DNA from: Valencia hispanica
Taxonomy: Eukaryota > Chordata > Actinopteri > Cyprinodontiformes > Valenciidae
Direction of reading: 5' to 3'
NCBI GenBank assembly: GCA_963556495.2
Contig: OY747713.1
Coordinates: 29,028,961-29,092,960 of the forward strand
Length of the DNA stretch: 64,000 nucleotides
The notes under the pieces are model-generated. The model saw only the letters and a program-made list of their open reading frames with translations. It did not search any database and was not told where the DNA came from. Shown one piece after another: positions 23,061 through 35,549 of this stretch. The position numbers and the translations under genes were made by a program. Within the stretch, counting starts at the first letter, position 1; each line of letters begins with the position of its first letter.

Positions 23061-24662
23061 AATAGAGGTGGAAAAAAGCATCCATTGAATAATGTACAAG
23101 AAATAAATAGTAATAAAAATACCCATTAGCTAAGTTCCATTTCGTTCTTTATCATTATATCTGGAATTCTATCTAGAGTTGATTTGTGTATGTGAGGCTT
23201 TAGAAATGACAACTGTAATACTGTAAAGTATGTGAAGATATTGATCCTGAAGAATTGTTCAACTCGCTTTTTTATAAAAATGCTGCGGCAGGAAAATCTG
23301 AGTTGTCTTAACTGTAATTTTGTATTATGTAAATTTATAGGATGCTATAAGAGCATGATTTACTAATCATGCCTTATGGCAGAAAAACAGGCTATTTGTC
23401 GAGGGTAGTTTTTGCATTCTGTGACTAACAAACCATGACTGTTTCTTTCTGTTTCTGGAATTGGCAAAAACACTAAACATGCTTTACAGTTTGGTTGATT
23501 GGTATCAGGAGTTGCAAGGTGAAATTGCATCTTTGACAATAACTTTATTTGTTTTGTGTGTTCTTACCATATTACACCATGTTTAAAATTGATTCAGCCA
23601 GTTTTTGTTTTAAAGCTTCCAGTAAGTCTGAAAAATATCAAAAAGACCTTTGTTCTCAATTTACCTTGCTCTCCTTTTGAATTATATATCTAATGTAGAG
23701 ACATTTTAGAACCTCAGAAGAATCAAGAATTTGTGTGGATAAATGTGCTGCTCTGAGGCCGGTGTTTGGAGGATCCTTTGAAACTCTATCAAAAACAAGG
23801 GCTTGCTGACCAATTGGACATCAAAGAAGACCCAGCTCTATTACAGGCCATTAAAACCATAAGGGCTGCTTGGAAAGATTGAAGCGTAGAGGATCGATAA
23901 AGGGCAGTTTAACTGTCTGACACAGCTCACTAATATCTGAAGCATCATCTCCCATTCAGAGGCAGCCAGAGAAGGAAAGAGGGGAAGGGGGGTAAAAAGA
24001 GGAAGAGAGAGGATATGGAAAGAGATACTTTTATATAGTGCTTTTGATCTCCTATTGCTGCTCTTTGTCTTCTTCTTCCACCCATCCCTCACCTACAGTA
24101 GTTTTGTGTGGGGATGATGGGGATAACCCAATTTTACAGTTGATTGATTAGCATTTTGGATCATCCAAACCCCACAAACAGAACACATGGTGCAACTAAA
24201 TGGAAATATAAGCATTAGGCTCAGAAATTACCCCTGAAACCCATGCTCTAACTTCAATCTTCAACAATAAAAATGTATGTACTTTCATTTGAAGGCTTTA
24301 GAGCTAAATTAAATCTCTTGGGAGCAATAAAATAAACAAGAACATAAGGGATGACTCAATCTAAATTAAAAACTGACTCACACCTGCTCAGAACATCCAG
24401 CTGCATATGTCTTCATATGAAGGGAAAGATGTATTTGAAAAACACCTAAAGACTCTCCAACTTATCTCTCTCTATTCATTCCATTCTCTTCTTAGCTGCC
24501 AGCTTCTGTCTTTCTTTTCTCCCCTTTTGTTCTTTCTTCACTGTATCTGGGCAACTGAATGTGGAAACGATAAGTCTCCTTGAAAATGTCAGAAAGCTCC
24601 ATGCTATTTTTATTTCGCATTGTTGTAGTTATTAAATGCTTCTCTTTTTCACCTCTGGCCAC
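23061..24662. other. Intronic sequence, nothing recognised
   Basis: Short random frames. A purine-rich patch at about 23960-24020 is low-complexity. No exon or element is seen. Confidence 0.5.
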
Positions 24663-25010
24663 AAATGGTAAATGGCCTGCATTTGTATCGTGCTTTATCA
24701 AGTCCAAGGACTCCAAAGCACTTTACATTCAGTCATTCACCCATTCATACACACATTTACACTCTGACGGGTAAGCTACATAGTAAACACAGCTGACCTG
24801 GGACAGAGTGACAGAAGCAAGGTTGCCATTCAGTTGATTGGTTACACTGGGCCCTCTGACCACCATCACCTGGCAAGGCAGGTTAAGTGTCTTGCTCAAG
24901 GAAACAACAGTGAAGACAGACAAAATGGGGGTTCGAACTGACACCCACCAGTTACAGGACGAATCCCTACCTCCTGAACCACTGCTTACTGGCTTCAGAC
25001 AATAGTAAAC
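24663..25010 (-). mobile_element. tRNA-derived SINE with Pol III promoter boxes
   Basis: Read on the minus strand, an A-box (TGGTTCAGGAG, complement of about 24971-24981) and a B-box (AGTTCGAACCC, complement of 24929-24939) lie about 32 bases apart, as in a tRNA gene. A conserved SINE body ('cttgagcaagacacttaacc' in complement) and the end 'aggccatttacc' follow, with terminus near 24663. A second copy is at 52363-52644. SINEs are transcribed by RNA polymerase III and moved by LINE machinery; the 3' end should match a LINE partner. Confidence 0.8.
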
Positions 25011-25272
25011 TAATCTCCAAAGATACACTTCTGGTCAGTAGTTTACATACACTTTTCAGCATGACTTTTGGGGTATATTTGAGCTGCTCGGTTTCCAGTG
25101 GGGAATGAATTCCCATTACTTTTTGGACACTTTTTGAAGAGCTGTGTCTACAAATGTTGATTTATTGTAGATTTTGTTTAATCTAAATATTTTACATACA
25201 GGTTCAAATAAATACATTTGAGTGTATCAGTAAATTATACAATTGAAAAAATTGTTATGTTTAAATTAGTAA

Positions 25273-25312
<40 letters not shown>

Positions 25313-25424
25313 ATATCTTTTTTTTTTACTAATTTAATTCAAAAAGTGAATTATATTTAGTGTCATCACACATAAACTGATATACTTCAAGTTTTTATCT
25401 TTGTTCATTTAAAAAGGTTGATTG
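25011..25424. other. Intronic sequence with Tc1-like end fragment and AT palindrome
   Basis: At 25031-25056, 'ggtcagtagtttacatacac' resembles a Tc1-type terminal repeat, but no partner end is visible. The AT palindrome is listed separately. Confidence 0.35.
25261..25337. repeat. AT-rich palindrome around an AT microsatellite
   Basis: TTAAATTAGT plus ten A (25261-25280) and its exact complement, ten T plus ACTAATTTAA (25318-25337), flank a 37-base, mostly AT dinucleotide core. The arms are perfect for 20 bp and the core is largely self-complementary. Confidence 0.85.
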
Positions 25425-25545
25425 CAACTTTTAAGCCTGATACCTCCAAACCAAGTTTCAGAATTGAAGAAGCTGCTTGGATGAGAGGTGAAACGTCTTC
25501 AAGAGAACAAGGATAGGCCAGTTGCCTTCATTGTTTTGTTTTTCT
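25425..25545 (+). mobile_element. Penelope-like element 3' tail with hammerhead-like core
   Basis: 'gaagaagctgcttggatgag' followed by AGGTGAAACGTCTTCAAG (25466-25502) matches a repeat tail that I associate with fish Penelope-like elements. These elements are known to encode hammerhead ribozyme motifs. The order ATGAG...GAAAC is visible at 25481-25494, but the canonical CUGAUGA is not intact. No RT or GIY-YIG coding sequence is nearby. Confidence 0.4.
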
Positions 25546-27123
25546 TTCCGACATTTACTCAGGCCAATATACAAATTTGTAATGTGCATTTTGCTTTTCA
25601 TCTTTGAGTGAATCCTTTAAAGGGGTGAATCATTCAACCATCCTTTTCATCCTGATGTACATTAAAAGCAACCACATCACTTGCAGAAATAAAGCCAATG
25701 AAGTGATTTCTCACTGATAGAATGAGATGCTGTTCTAGCTTTAAAGAAACCCACTCTGTTAAGACCTCGAGCACAATGTGATGAAACATGTTTCCCTTTG
25801 TGTTTCTATCACTCCTGCTGTGTTTGTACAGTGAGGACAGCTGCCACCTCATAAACCTGCTTGATGGACATGTGTAGACCAGAATATTATTAGTGCTCTG
25901 TGCTTTAATAAGACGTTAACATGGAGTAAAAAAGAGGTGCAAATGTGCAACAAACTAAGCTGATACCACATGCAGCACAATCTTTGTAGACAACAGTGTC
26001 AGTTTTTTAAAAGCCTTGATTTCCAAGATGTCTTTGGATTATTTTTCTTTAGAAAAAACACCTTTGCTCTTCTTGAATCAAAAATCCCAGTGCCAGTTGG
26101 TGTAGTCTTTGAACAACCGTGACAATCAGCCTTAGTCTTGGGCAGACAAACAGATACATAAAGAAAAAAAAACATGTTTGTGTAGAAAGGAAGGACTATA
26201 TATGTGATTGTATTATACAGTTTAGATGCAGATGTTGCTAAATTTCATCCTGCATAACTCATTTTCTTACCACACAGTATGATCTCACAATGATATGTAG
26301 CCCACTTATTTTATTCTCAGTCTCTACGACTTCTGTAATACATGGAATTTCCTTAAGAGTGGTAATATGAGAAATAAAATCACAATATTATTCTCCATAG
26401 AGATCAGTATCCATTCTGGTCTAAATATGCTTACATTTATAGTGGCCAATCATGCATCTTTTCCATATTATTTATGTAGGATGACCCTTCATTTTTGACA
26501 ATTTGCATGTATCTCAGCAGTTTGGGATGATGGGACAGGCCTTCCTGACTCTCAACCTAGCTGTCTTGCCTGTCGTCAAATCAACTTTTTTCCCCTCGTG
26601 TTTCTACTTAGTCTTTATCCCTGCTGGCACCTTAAAAAGGTGGGTGTGTATTTTTAAGGCTACAATTTTGGAAACAGTTTGTTTTAGAACTTGTACTAAG
26701 GGATGATTTGACTAATGAAACAACAGTTTCATTTGAAAGGAAATACATTTAATACGCATCGTATTATGTGATAGATTTATTGCCTTGGCAACATAAATAA
26801 GGAACTCATATTTGTTGAAAACATGACTAATAAGCATTTGGCACAATGAAACCCTTTGTACTATTTATAGTAGATTATTTTTTTCATTTAATAAGAAGTC
26901 ACAGCATTTTTTTGTTCTGCACTTTTGTATTTTTGTGCCACGTTTGTCAAAATATTTACTAGTTATTTTGAAGTTGAAGCATCACATTAATATGGTAATT
27001 AGCAGGAAGCTGTGCATATATAAAAATGACAGCAGTTTCCTAATGTGCCACAACAAAGCCATTACGTTAAGATTACAGGACGTGACTAAAACTGTTTTGT
27101 TGATTACCAGAACTGCAAAATTG
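25546..27123. other. Intronic sequence, nothing recognised
   Basis: Short random frames only. Coding similarity begins near 27130 with the LINE copy. Confidence 0.5.
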
Positions 27124-27129
27124 TAAACT

Positions 27130-27744
27130 TTCTCATTGTGTAAGAAATCTGGGCGTCCTTTTTGACTCTAAGCTCAATTAGATTTCTTATATCAAAAATC
27201 AAACAAAATAGGATTTTATCATCTTAAAAAATTTGCCAGAGTCCACCCATTTCTCTCTCTTGCCAGTACAGAGGTGTTGATGCATGCTTTTATTTTCAAA
27301 AGATTAGATTATTGTTATGGGCTGCTGTCTGGTCTTCCCAAAAAGAGTATATCAAGTCTAAAACTACTCCAGAACTCAGCTGCACCTGTGCTGACGAGGA
27401 CCAGGGGACAGGAACACATTATACCAGTTTTAAAGTCATTGCATTGGCTCCCTGTGTGTTTTAGGATCGATTTTAAGGTTCTTTTATTAGTTTAAAAATG
27501 TCTTAATGGTCTTGGTCCATCTTATTTATTGGACCTTCTTTTATGTATGAGCCCTCACGGTCAGTCTTGTACTGGCCTTTTAGTCGTTCCACAAGTCCGA
27601 AAAGAGACAAATGACGAAGCTTTGTTCTATCACCATGGCATTCGAGTGTGGAACAGCCCGCTGGAGAACCTCACGGCTGCAGAAACTGCTAATGTTTTTA
27701 AGAGGAAGCTCAAGACCTACCTTTTTAGCTTGGCTTTTAATTGA
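27130..27744 (+). pseudogene. LINE A ORF2 C-terminal remnant
   Basis: Frames 27274-27495 (LDYCYGLLSGLPKKSI, LLQNSAAPVLT, LKSLHWLPV) and 27529-27744 (TGLLVVPQVRKE, then KRKLKTYLFSLAFN) give the final part of the protein. They are separated by a stop at 27496-27498 (TAA) and a frame change. The region before 27274 has several stops. The RT active site is absent. Confidence 0.8.
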
Positions 27745-28370
27745 GTTATTTTATTTATTGAATTTTTATTCCTTATCTTCTTTATTTTGTGTGTTTATTT
27801 ATATTTAAAATTATTATGTATTATTATTATTATTATTATTATTATTACTACTACATTACTAAAGTGTTTAATGAATTGTTTTTCACAGACTAACTCCAGT
27901 GTTTCCTTCATGGAGATCCTTCTCGCTGGGAGCCCTGCCAGTTTAGCCATGGAGGTCCCTGCCATTGGGATCGCTTTTGTCGTGGTGGGTGGGGCTCTGC
28001 ACTGCAGCCTTATGGCTGTGCTGTGGATACCTGCCTGCCCTGATCATTGTGGTCCCTGTGGTGAATTTTCTGTGGCTGTGGGGTGGCTTCCAGTGTGGAT
28101 GGATCTCTCAAATATTGTTTTCTCACGGTGGTAGTATTCTAGAAGTTTATTTATATTGTATGTTCCCTTAAAGAGATAGGAACGGATTGAGCAGTGTTTT
28201 TGCAGTGGAGGGGCAGGGGACGGGGTATATGTGTCTTGTGTGTGCTGAGAGTTTAACTGGTGTGTATGATTGATTTTGCTTCAAATGTGTTTTATTTGTT
28301 TATTTTTCTGTTTTTATTATTTCAAGCACTTTCTGCTGATTTTATCATGAAAAGTGCTCTACAAATACAA

Positions 28371-29009
<639 letters not shown>

Positions 29010-29640
29010 AATTATATTTAACCTTTATTTCACCAGGTTAGTCCCATGAAGATCGCAGATCTCTTTTTCAAGGGAGACCTGGCCAACACAGCATCATATT
29101 TACAATAAAACAAAGAACACACATTAAAATTTGCTCACAAAAAACACAATGTACCATGCAAATACATCACCATATTTTTAAAGTCCTTTGATGTAACAAG
29201 AGTTTGAAATGTAAGCTTATATTGTAAATTGTTCAAGGTGTGAGGTCCCGATAACTTTAAAGCTTTCTTGTACTGTTCAGTTCGAACTACAGGATTATTG
29301 TAGAGGATGGGCGGCAGCCAGTGTCAGAGTACTCCATATACAGTATTCAAGCAAGATTACACAGATTGTTAGAAAACATGCTGTTGCAGCTGTGGTAGCC
29401 ATAGTGGTATAATTGTGATGGGATGGTCAAGAAAGCAGTGGCTTGAATACAAGCGGAAAGGGTCATGCCTGCTGTGAAAGTGAAATTGGGTTTCCAGGTT
29501 TGAGGTAACATTTTACATTCAATGGCTTTGGAGATCTTAGCATGAATAGGTTTATTTGTTAGAAATTTTATAAGTGTTTAGGATTTTCCAGTGACTCACT
29601 GGGTGCCTTGGCAGTTTGAACAATGGTATCACTGGTTCAT
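29010..29640. repeat. Possible interspersed repeat, family unassigned
   Basis: 'aacctttatttcaccaggtt' at 29020, followed by 'ctctttttcaagggagacct', is a phrase that I recognise from many fish genomes. There is no open frame. Limits are approximate. Layout resembles the stretch at 19005. Confidence 0.4.
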
Positions 29641-30048
29641 TTACTGTGAAATTTGTTGACTGGTAAATGTTTGAGTGTTCCGAGCAGCAATAGGAACTAA
29701 ACAGCTCTGACCTTAGAAAACAAAAACTACATGATTTGATTTATATATGAATGTCTGAGAAGCATGGTACAGTTCAGTTTAAAACTTTAATTCAAACCTT
29801 TTAGTGGTGAGCTGGCAGGAGGACTCGAGAGACAGAGCTGGGAGAACAGCACAGCTAGCTCATTAGAACTGAGTGGAATTTGTTTATACTTGAATTTCTC
29901 CCTCTTTTTCCCAACACACACACAGTTGAATGCATGCATGTATCTGACAACCACTGAACTCCATAAGTTGGCAGAAGAAAACAGAAAAATGGGGCAAGAT
30001 GTTCTTCAACACCAATCAGTGAATGCACATATGGTATAATGTTTTTGC

Positions 30049-30049
<1 letters not shown>
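29641..30049. other. Intronic sequence, nothing recognised
   Basis: Short random frames. It ends at the CA microsatellite. Confidence 0.5.
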
Positions 30050-30114
<65 letters not shown>

Positions 30115-30117
30115 CAC

Positions 30118-30159
<42 letters not shown>
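30050..30159. repeat. (CA)n microsatellite, about 110 bp
   Basis: CA dinucleotide run with two CG interruptions near 30107 and 30121. The long open frames called across it are artefacts of the repeat. Confidence 0.97.
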
Positions 30160-30161
<2 letters not shown>

Positions 30162-30670
30162 AACCTGATTTAACATGTATTTGACTATTTGAAATAGGGG
30201 TGCACGATTTTGACAAAAAACCAAATTGCGTTTTGTCTGACAAATATTGTGATTGCAATGCGATTTTCGATTTTTACTTTCGATACTTTTAAGTACATAA
30301 AACCAAAATTATGAATGAAATATATTGTTACTTTTACAACACAGTCTTGTACAACTTGACACACATGCGAACAATATACAATAACCCAAAAAATAGGGCC
30401 CTCTTCTGGCTTTTGTCTGCTGTTGAACCTGAAAAATCTCTAATATAAACTACATAGTGATTTTTTGAAATTGACGAATCTTTGCCATTGAAAAATAGAA
30501 AATGAACTCTCATTAGATTTAGATTTACAATTAGAAAACAAAATCTTCTGCAGTCCACTGCCATTTACTAAGCATGAAACTGTTATATTGCACACATTTT
30601 AAAATAAATGACAATAACAATTAAAAACAAGACCTTATCCAGCCTTCTGCAAGACGTAGTAACCTGACAG

Positions 30671-31192
30671 TAGGGTTGCCAACTCCCAGCAAAAAGAATA
30701 AGGAACCACTCATTCATGTCAACTCATTCATGTCACCTAAAAGGTAAACCTGTTTCTCCATCACCTGTTCAGCTCTGATGATTCAGTAAGAACATCTCCT
30801 GGTTTCATGTTTCCATCTCACTACATATCCAAACTGATATCATGACCAGCAGCTGTTACAGCTGTGGCTTCAGCAAATATCAGAAAGTAATATTAAATCA
30901 ATTCTAACAGTTTATCAAGCTTAAACGTGCTGCTGTTGTTTAGCGCGACACCCACTGGTTTCCTCTATCTGCTAAAAGTCCGCTGATCAGTTTCATGATT
31001 AAAGGACCAACAGGAGAGAATGAGAGAAGACGAGGCAGCTGCGCGTAAAGACACAGAAAAACTCCCGCTTTGTGTCTTTTCATTCTAGCTGAAAAGGGAC
31101 AAATTGCGTTTCTTCTCACCTTAATACGTAACGCGTAATATTTTCTCTGAATACGGGACGATTCCGTTTTTACAGGATGGTTGGCAACCATA
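30671..31192. mobile_element. hAT-like MITE nested in the 30.2-kb element
   Basis: The inverted ends are TAGGGTTGCCAAC and GTTGGCAACCATA. Flanks CCTGACAG (30663-30670) and CCTGAGCG (31193-31200) match at 6 of 8 positions, consistent with an aged hAT duplication. Length is 522 bp and there is no coding sequence. Confidence 0.75.
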
Positions 31193-31239
31193 CCTGAGCG
31201 CGGCAGCGGAGAGCGACTGACAGCAGAGATCTGCAGCCA

Positions 31240-31435
31240 GGTTCCTCTCCCGCTGCCCGCTGAGAACAGTGAGAAATAAATTTTGCTTTCACATTGAACA
31301 AGTCGCCAAAAGTCTCTAGCAACACAGGGAAAAGCCGTTAGATTTGTCACTAGTCACTTTTTGAAAAAAAACGTTGCCAGGGGGGTCGGAAAAGTTACTA
31401 AATATAGTGACAAAGTCGTCAAGTTAGCAACACTG
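31240..31435. mobile_element. hAT-like MITE fragment (right end only)
   Basis: It ends GTTAGCAACACTG at 31435, preceded by 'agtgacaaagtcgtc' and 'cgttgccagg' stretches that I recall from a common fish MITE. No left terminus (CAGTGTTGCTAAC) is found, so the left limit is approximate. Confidence 0.5.
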
Positions 31436-31818
31436 CTCTGCATACAAGCTTGTTTCCCATCACCATTTCTGACTGGCCAGCAAGCCAGGAACTCAACCAT
31501 TTTGATTGGTGAATAGGTTTGTTACTCAAATGTCAGCGGCGGGAAAAATCTCAGCCTCCTGAGGTTAGGTTATCGCAGGAGTTAAAACCTCAATATCGAT
31601 GCGATAAAGGTTAATCGTGCAGCCCTAATTTGAAACAAGTAAAAATGTAGGTGTACAAGTTCGGATTTGCTGTGCATCTTCTCACATGGCAATGCACATT
31701 TATTCGCACCCAAAATACAAGTGCGGTTGTTTTGAAACATATCTACCTCCATACATGTGAACTGTTTCCTGCCATTTTGTCTTCTTTCAGCTGCTGTTAT
31801 TTTGATTACTTCTGTCAG

Positions 31819-33835
31819 CAAGGCCGGATTATCCAATGGACATTATGGGCACAGGCCCAGGGGCCCACGGCCACTGGGGGGCCCACATGAGCAGAAAAAA
31901 AAATTGTCTTCATATTTCAAATGGCACAGATCGGTGCTGGTGGAGATAACCAATAAGATCCACACCATTTTTTTCCCCTTAACAAAGTTACATAGTCCCT
32001 AAGGCGCAGTTGTGGAAACCATGGTAACATGCCCCTGCCCCAGCAAGTAGCGCTCCGCTGACCGTCACGGGACACGGACAGTAGGAGTAGTCCTAAAATA
32101 ATCTAAAATGAGCAAAAAAAGGCGGTTTCTATAAAAGAAAGAGAGAAAGATGAGAAGAAGAGGTGTTTATTAGGAAGTCTGTCATCTACTGACACGTTCT
32201 GTGTAAAACCTAAGGAGGAGAATCAGAAAAAAGAAGACATTGTGGATGATGGTGAGCCACTCAACCTGTTCGGAGGGGACTGCGTTAGCTACACAACACA
32301 ACCTGAGGCTAGCTGTAGCAGCAGCAGCTCAGACTGGGTTTATCCGGTGTGGGACGCAGCATTGTGGTAGACAGTTAACGTAAATGCTTACGCTTTTGTT
32401 ATTGATGGTGGAGCTGCTGCTTTTAATAATCAGGTGACCAGATATCCAGCTTCATCCAGTGATCGAGGTTTGGGCGGTAAAGTGACCCAAACCTAATGAT
32501 CTGCTGTCACTTCCCAAGTGGAGAAAGGTTTCTTCAGACTGGATCACATGTTTACCGACCACAGGTAGGCTAATATCTTTTGTTTCCCCTGCATCTTATT
32601 TGGAGCAAATAAAACCACTACATTAGTGGTTTCTCTGACTGGAAATACTCGGAATGCGTGTGTGACCATGAGGAAAGCTCTGATCATTGCATCAGTGTGC
32701 TGCTAGCATCAGCCACTGGTAGCAGGACAGAAAGCTAAACTGGACCAGCTGGAGCGAGAGATGCCGCACTGCTGTGAGTTCCTGCTCAGGCGGGTCATTG
32801 CTGTCAGTCAGATTTTAGGTGAAAGAGGTTTCTGTGGTGATGATGAATTACTTAGATCAGCACATAGTGTTAACCTTATTGGCATTTATCTGTCAGTTTG
32901 GTCATTTTCTTTTTCTTTGGTCATTTTTTTAGTGAACCCATTAAGAGGTGGGCAGAAAGGCTGGGGCAGCACATCATGGAGGACAGAGTCAAAAGTAGGG
33001 ATGCATCGATCAGATATTTGATATTATTGCTCTTATGGACAATAACTATTAATAACAATGTTATAAATATTACATTAATCTCTTACAAAGATGAAAAAAA
33101 TTGGTGATTTTTAATATTGGCTCAGTTTTACTTCTCGGACCAATACAATATGTTAAAAAATGACTAATATCGGCAGATACCGATGTTGGTGTCAATACAT
33201 TGTGCATTCCTAGACAAGGGCCACGTTCTCATGGTTTTACTTATGAAAAACAGGAGAGGAGGAGGAAAGCGACAGTAGAGGAGTATGGAGAAACAGGAGT
33301 TTACAGATACAGGTTTATTAAACACATTATTATATAAAAGGAAAAGCATTTGTTTTTACTTTGCATTCATTTACCATTTATGATCAAATGTTTTAAAGTA
33401 TGAGTCAAGTTTACTTAAACTGATTGCACTATTTTTTTATCAATAAAAGAGAAAGAAAAATAGGCGGAAGGCCGACAGAGACACAGAAGGGCAGCATTGG
33501 AGAGCTGAGAAGCAAAAGAACTGAAGGAGCGCTTTGAGAGAGGAGAGACAGGAAAGAAAAATTAACGAGTATGAGTGAGTTTCTGTGATTAAGTTGTGGA
33601 ACAATATGAATTGATAGTCCTGGCCTGGTGGAAGTGAAATCAAGCTGAATGTGTTTACAGAGGCAAGGGAGTTACACCACTGTGTTGTGTCTTGATATTG
33701 TTGCCCTCAGATGAGCAATGTAGTTTTACAAGACTGTGGTGAAAATCCTACTTAAATGATATAATTTTTTTGGCGGCGAGGGGGCCCTTTGACCATTTTG
33801 TTCCCAGGGGCCTCTGCTAACATAATCCGGCCCTG
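31819..33835. mobile_element. hAT-like element, 2.0 kb, degenerate
   Basis: The ends are CAAGGCCGGATTAT and its complement ATAATCCGGCCCTG. An exact 8-bp duplication TCTGTCAG lies at 31811-31818 and 33836-33843. The interior near 32108-32230 has a lysine-rich start resembling hAT transposase N-termini but is broken by stops. No catalytic region is readable. A smaller MITE lies inside at 32996-33212. Confidence 0.88.
32996..33212. mobile_element. hAT-like MITE nested in the 31.8-kb element
   Basis: TAGGGATGCATCGAT at the left and TTGTGCATTCCTA at the right form imperfect inverted ends. Subterminal 'atatcggcagataccgatgt' is typical of this miniature class. Flanks match at only 5 of 8 bases. Length is 217 bp. 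Confidence 0.65.
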
Positions 33836-33981
33836 TCTGTCAGCTCTGTTTTTATGACTTCTAACCCAATTTTAACAGATTGCAGACCCAGATTTTACAG
33901 GATGGAACCCTTTTGGTTTATTTTCATGTCATTACCTTCAGGTTTTAAAATTGTTCAGAAAACTGTTAAGATCTAACTATA

Positions 33982-35549
33982 CAGGTCCTTCTCAAAAAAT
34001 TAGCATATTGTGATAAAGTTCATTCTTTTCCATAATGTAATGATAAAAATTAAACTTTCATATATTTTAGAGTCATTGCACACCAACTGAAATATTTCAG
34101 GTCTTTATTGTTTTAAAACTGATTATTTTGGCATACAGCTCATGAAAACCCAAAATTCCTATCTCAAAAAATTAGCATATCATGAAAAGGTTCTCTAAAC
34201 AAGCTATTAACCTAATCATCTGAATCAACTAATTAACTCTAAACACCTGCAAAAGATTCCTGAGGCTTTTAAAAACTCCCAGCCTGGTTCATTACTCAAA
34301 ACCGCAATCATGGGTAAGACTGCCGACCTGACTGCTGCCCAGAAGGCCATCATTGACACCCTCAAGCAAGAGGGTAATACACAGAAAGAAATTTCTGAAC
34401 GAATAGGCTGTTCCCAGAGTGCTGTATCAAGGCACCTCAGTGGGAAGTCTGTGGGAAGGAAAAAGTGTGGCAGAAAACGCTGCACAACGAGAAGAGGTGA
34501 CCGGACCCTGAGGAAGATTGTGGAGAAGGACCGATTCCAGACCTTGGAGGACCTGCGGAAGCAGTGGACTGAGTCTGGAGTAGAAACATCCAGAGCCACC
34601 GTGCACAGGCGTGTGCAGGAAATGGGCTACAGGTGCCGCATTCCCCAGGTCAAGCCACTTTTGACCCAGAAACTCTGGCAGAAGCGCCTGACCTGGGCTA
34701 CAGAGAAGCAGCACTGGATTGTTACTCAGTGGTCCGAAGTACTTTTTGCATATCATTCGGAAATCAAGGTGCCAGAGTCTGGAGGAAGACTGGGGAGAAG
34801 GAAATGCCAAAATGCCTGAAGTCCAGTGTCAAGTACCCACAGTCAGTGATGGTCTGGGGTGCCATGTCAGCTGCTGGTGTTGGTCCACTGTGTTTTATCA
34901 AGGGCAGGGTCAATGCAGCTAGCTATCAGGAGATTTTGGAGCACTTCATGCTTCCATCTGCTGAAAAGCTTTATGGAAATGAAGATTTCATTTTTCAGCA
35001 CGACCTGGCACCTGCTCAGAGTGCCAAAACCACTGGTAAATGGTTTACTGACCATGGTATTAATGTGCTCAATTGGCCTGCCAACTCTCCTGACCTGAAC
35101 CCCATAGAGAATCTGTAGGATATTGTGAAGAGGAAGTTGAGAGACGCAAGACCCAACACTCTGGATGAGCTTATCGAAGCATCCTGGGCCTCCATAACAC
35201 CTCAGCAGTGCCACAGGCTGATTGCTTCCATGCCACGCTGGATTGAAGCAGTCATTTCTGCAAAAGGATTCCCGACCAAGTATTGAGTGCATAACTGAAC
35301 ATAATTATCTGAAGGTTGACATTTTTTGTATTAAAAACACTTTTCTTTTATTGGTCGGATGAAATATGCTAATTGTTTGAGATAGGAATTTTGGGTTTTC
35401 ATGAGCTGTATGCCAAAATCATCAGTTTTAAAACAATAAAAGACCTGAAATATTTCAGTTGGTGTGCAATGAATCTAAAATATATGAAAGTTTAATTTTT
35501 ATCAAGAATGAACTTTTTCACAATATGCTAATTTTTTGAGAAGGACCTG
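33982..35549 (+). mobile_element. Tc1-like DNA transposon, copy 2 (1568 bp)
   Basis: Same family as 8317-9904, in the opposite orientation. The ends CAGGTCC...GGACCTG are flanked by TA at 33980-33981 and 35550-35551. The right arm has lost about 14 bases (the 'acattatggaaaa' part). It sits 146 bases right of the 31.8-kb hAT element. Confidence 0.95.
34310..35286 (+). pseudogene. Tc1-like transposase, inactivated
   Basis: The reading starts MGKTADLTAAQ and follows the family through both HTH regions, including RCRIPQVKPLL, which copy 1 partly lacks. A deletion of about 19 bases near 34742-34750, between T runs, removes the codons of the first catalytic Asp (SDESKF in copy 1) and shifts the frame. 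The second frame runs FGNQGARVWRK, FQHDLAPAQ (second Asp) and NPIENL. It then meets TAG at 35116-35118 where copy 1 has Trp. The remaining codons continue to the family end at 35284-35286. The copy cannot make transposase. Confidence 0.92.

Larger units (their letters stand above)
30195..31627. mobile_element. hAT-like non-autonomous element with nested insertion
   Basis: The ends are TAGGGGTGCACGATT and its imperfect complement (AATCGTGCAGCCCTA). An exact 8-bp duplication ATTTGAAA lies at 30187-30194 and 31628-31635, diagnostic of hAT transposition. It has no transposase. It contains at least one further hAT-like element (30671-31192) and part of another (to 31435). Confidence 0.88.

Noticed and set aside
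29855..30224. Frames rich in CVCVCV
   Set aside because: They are translations of the CA microsatellite.
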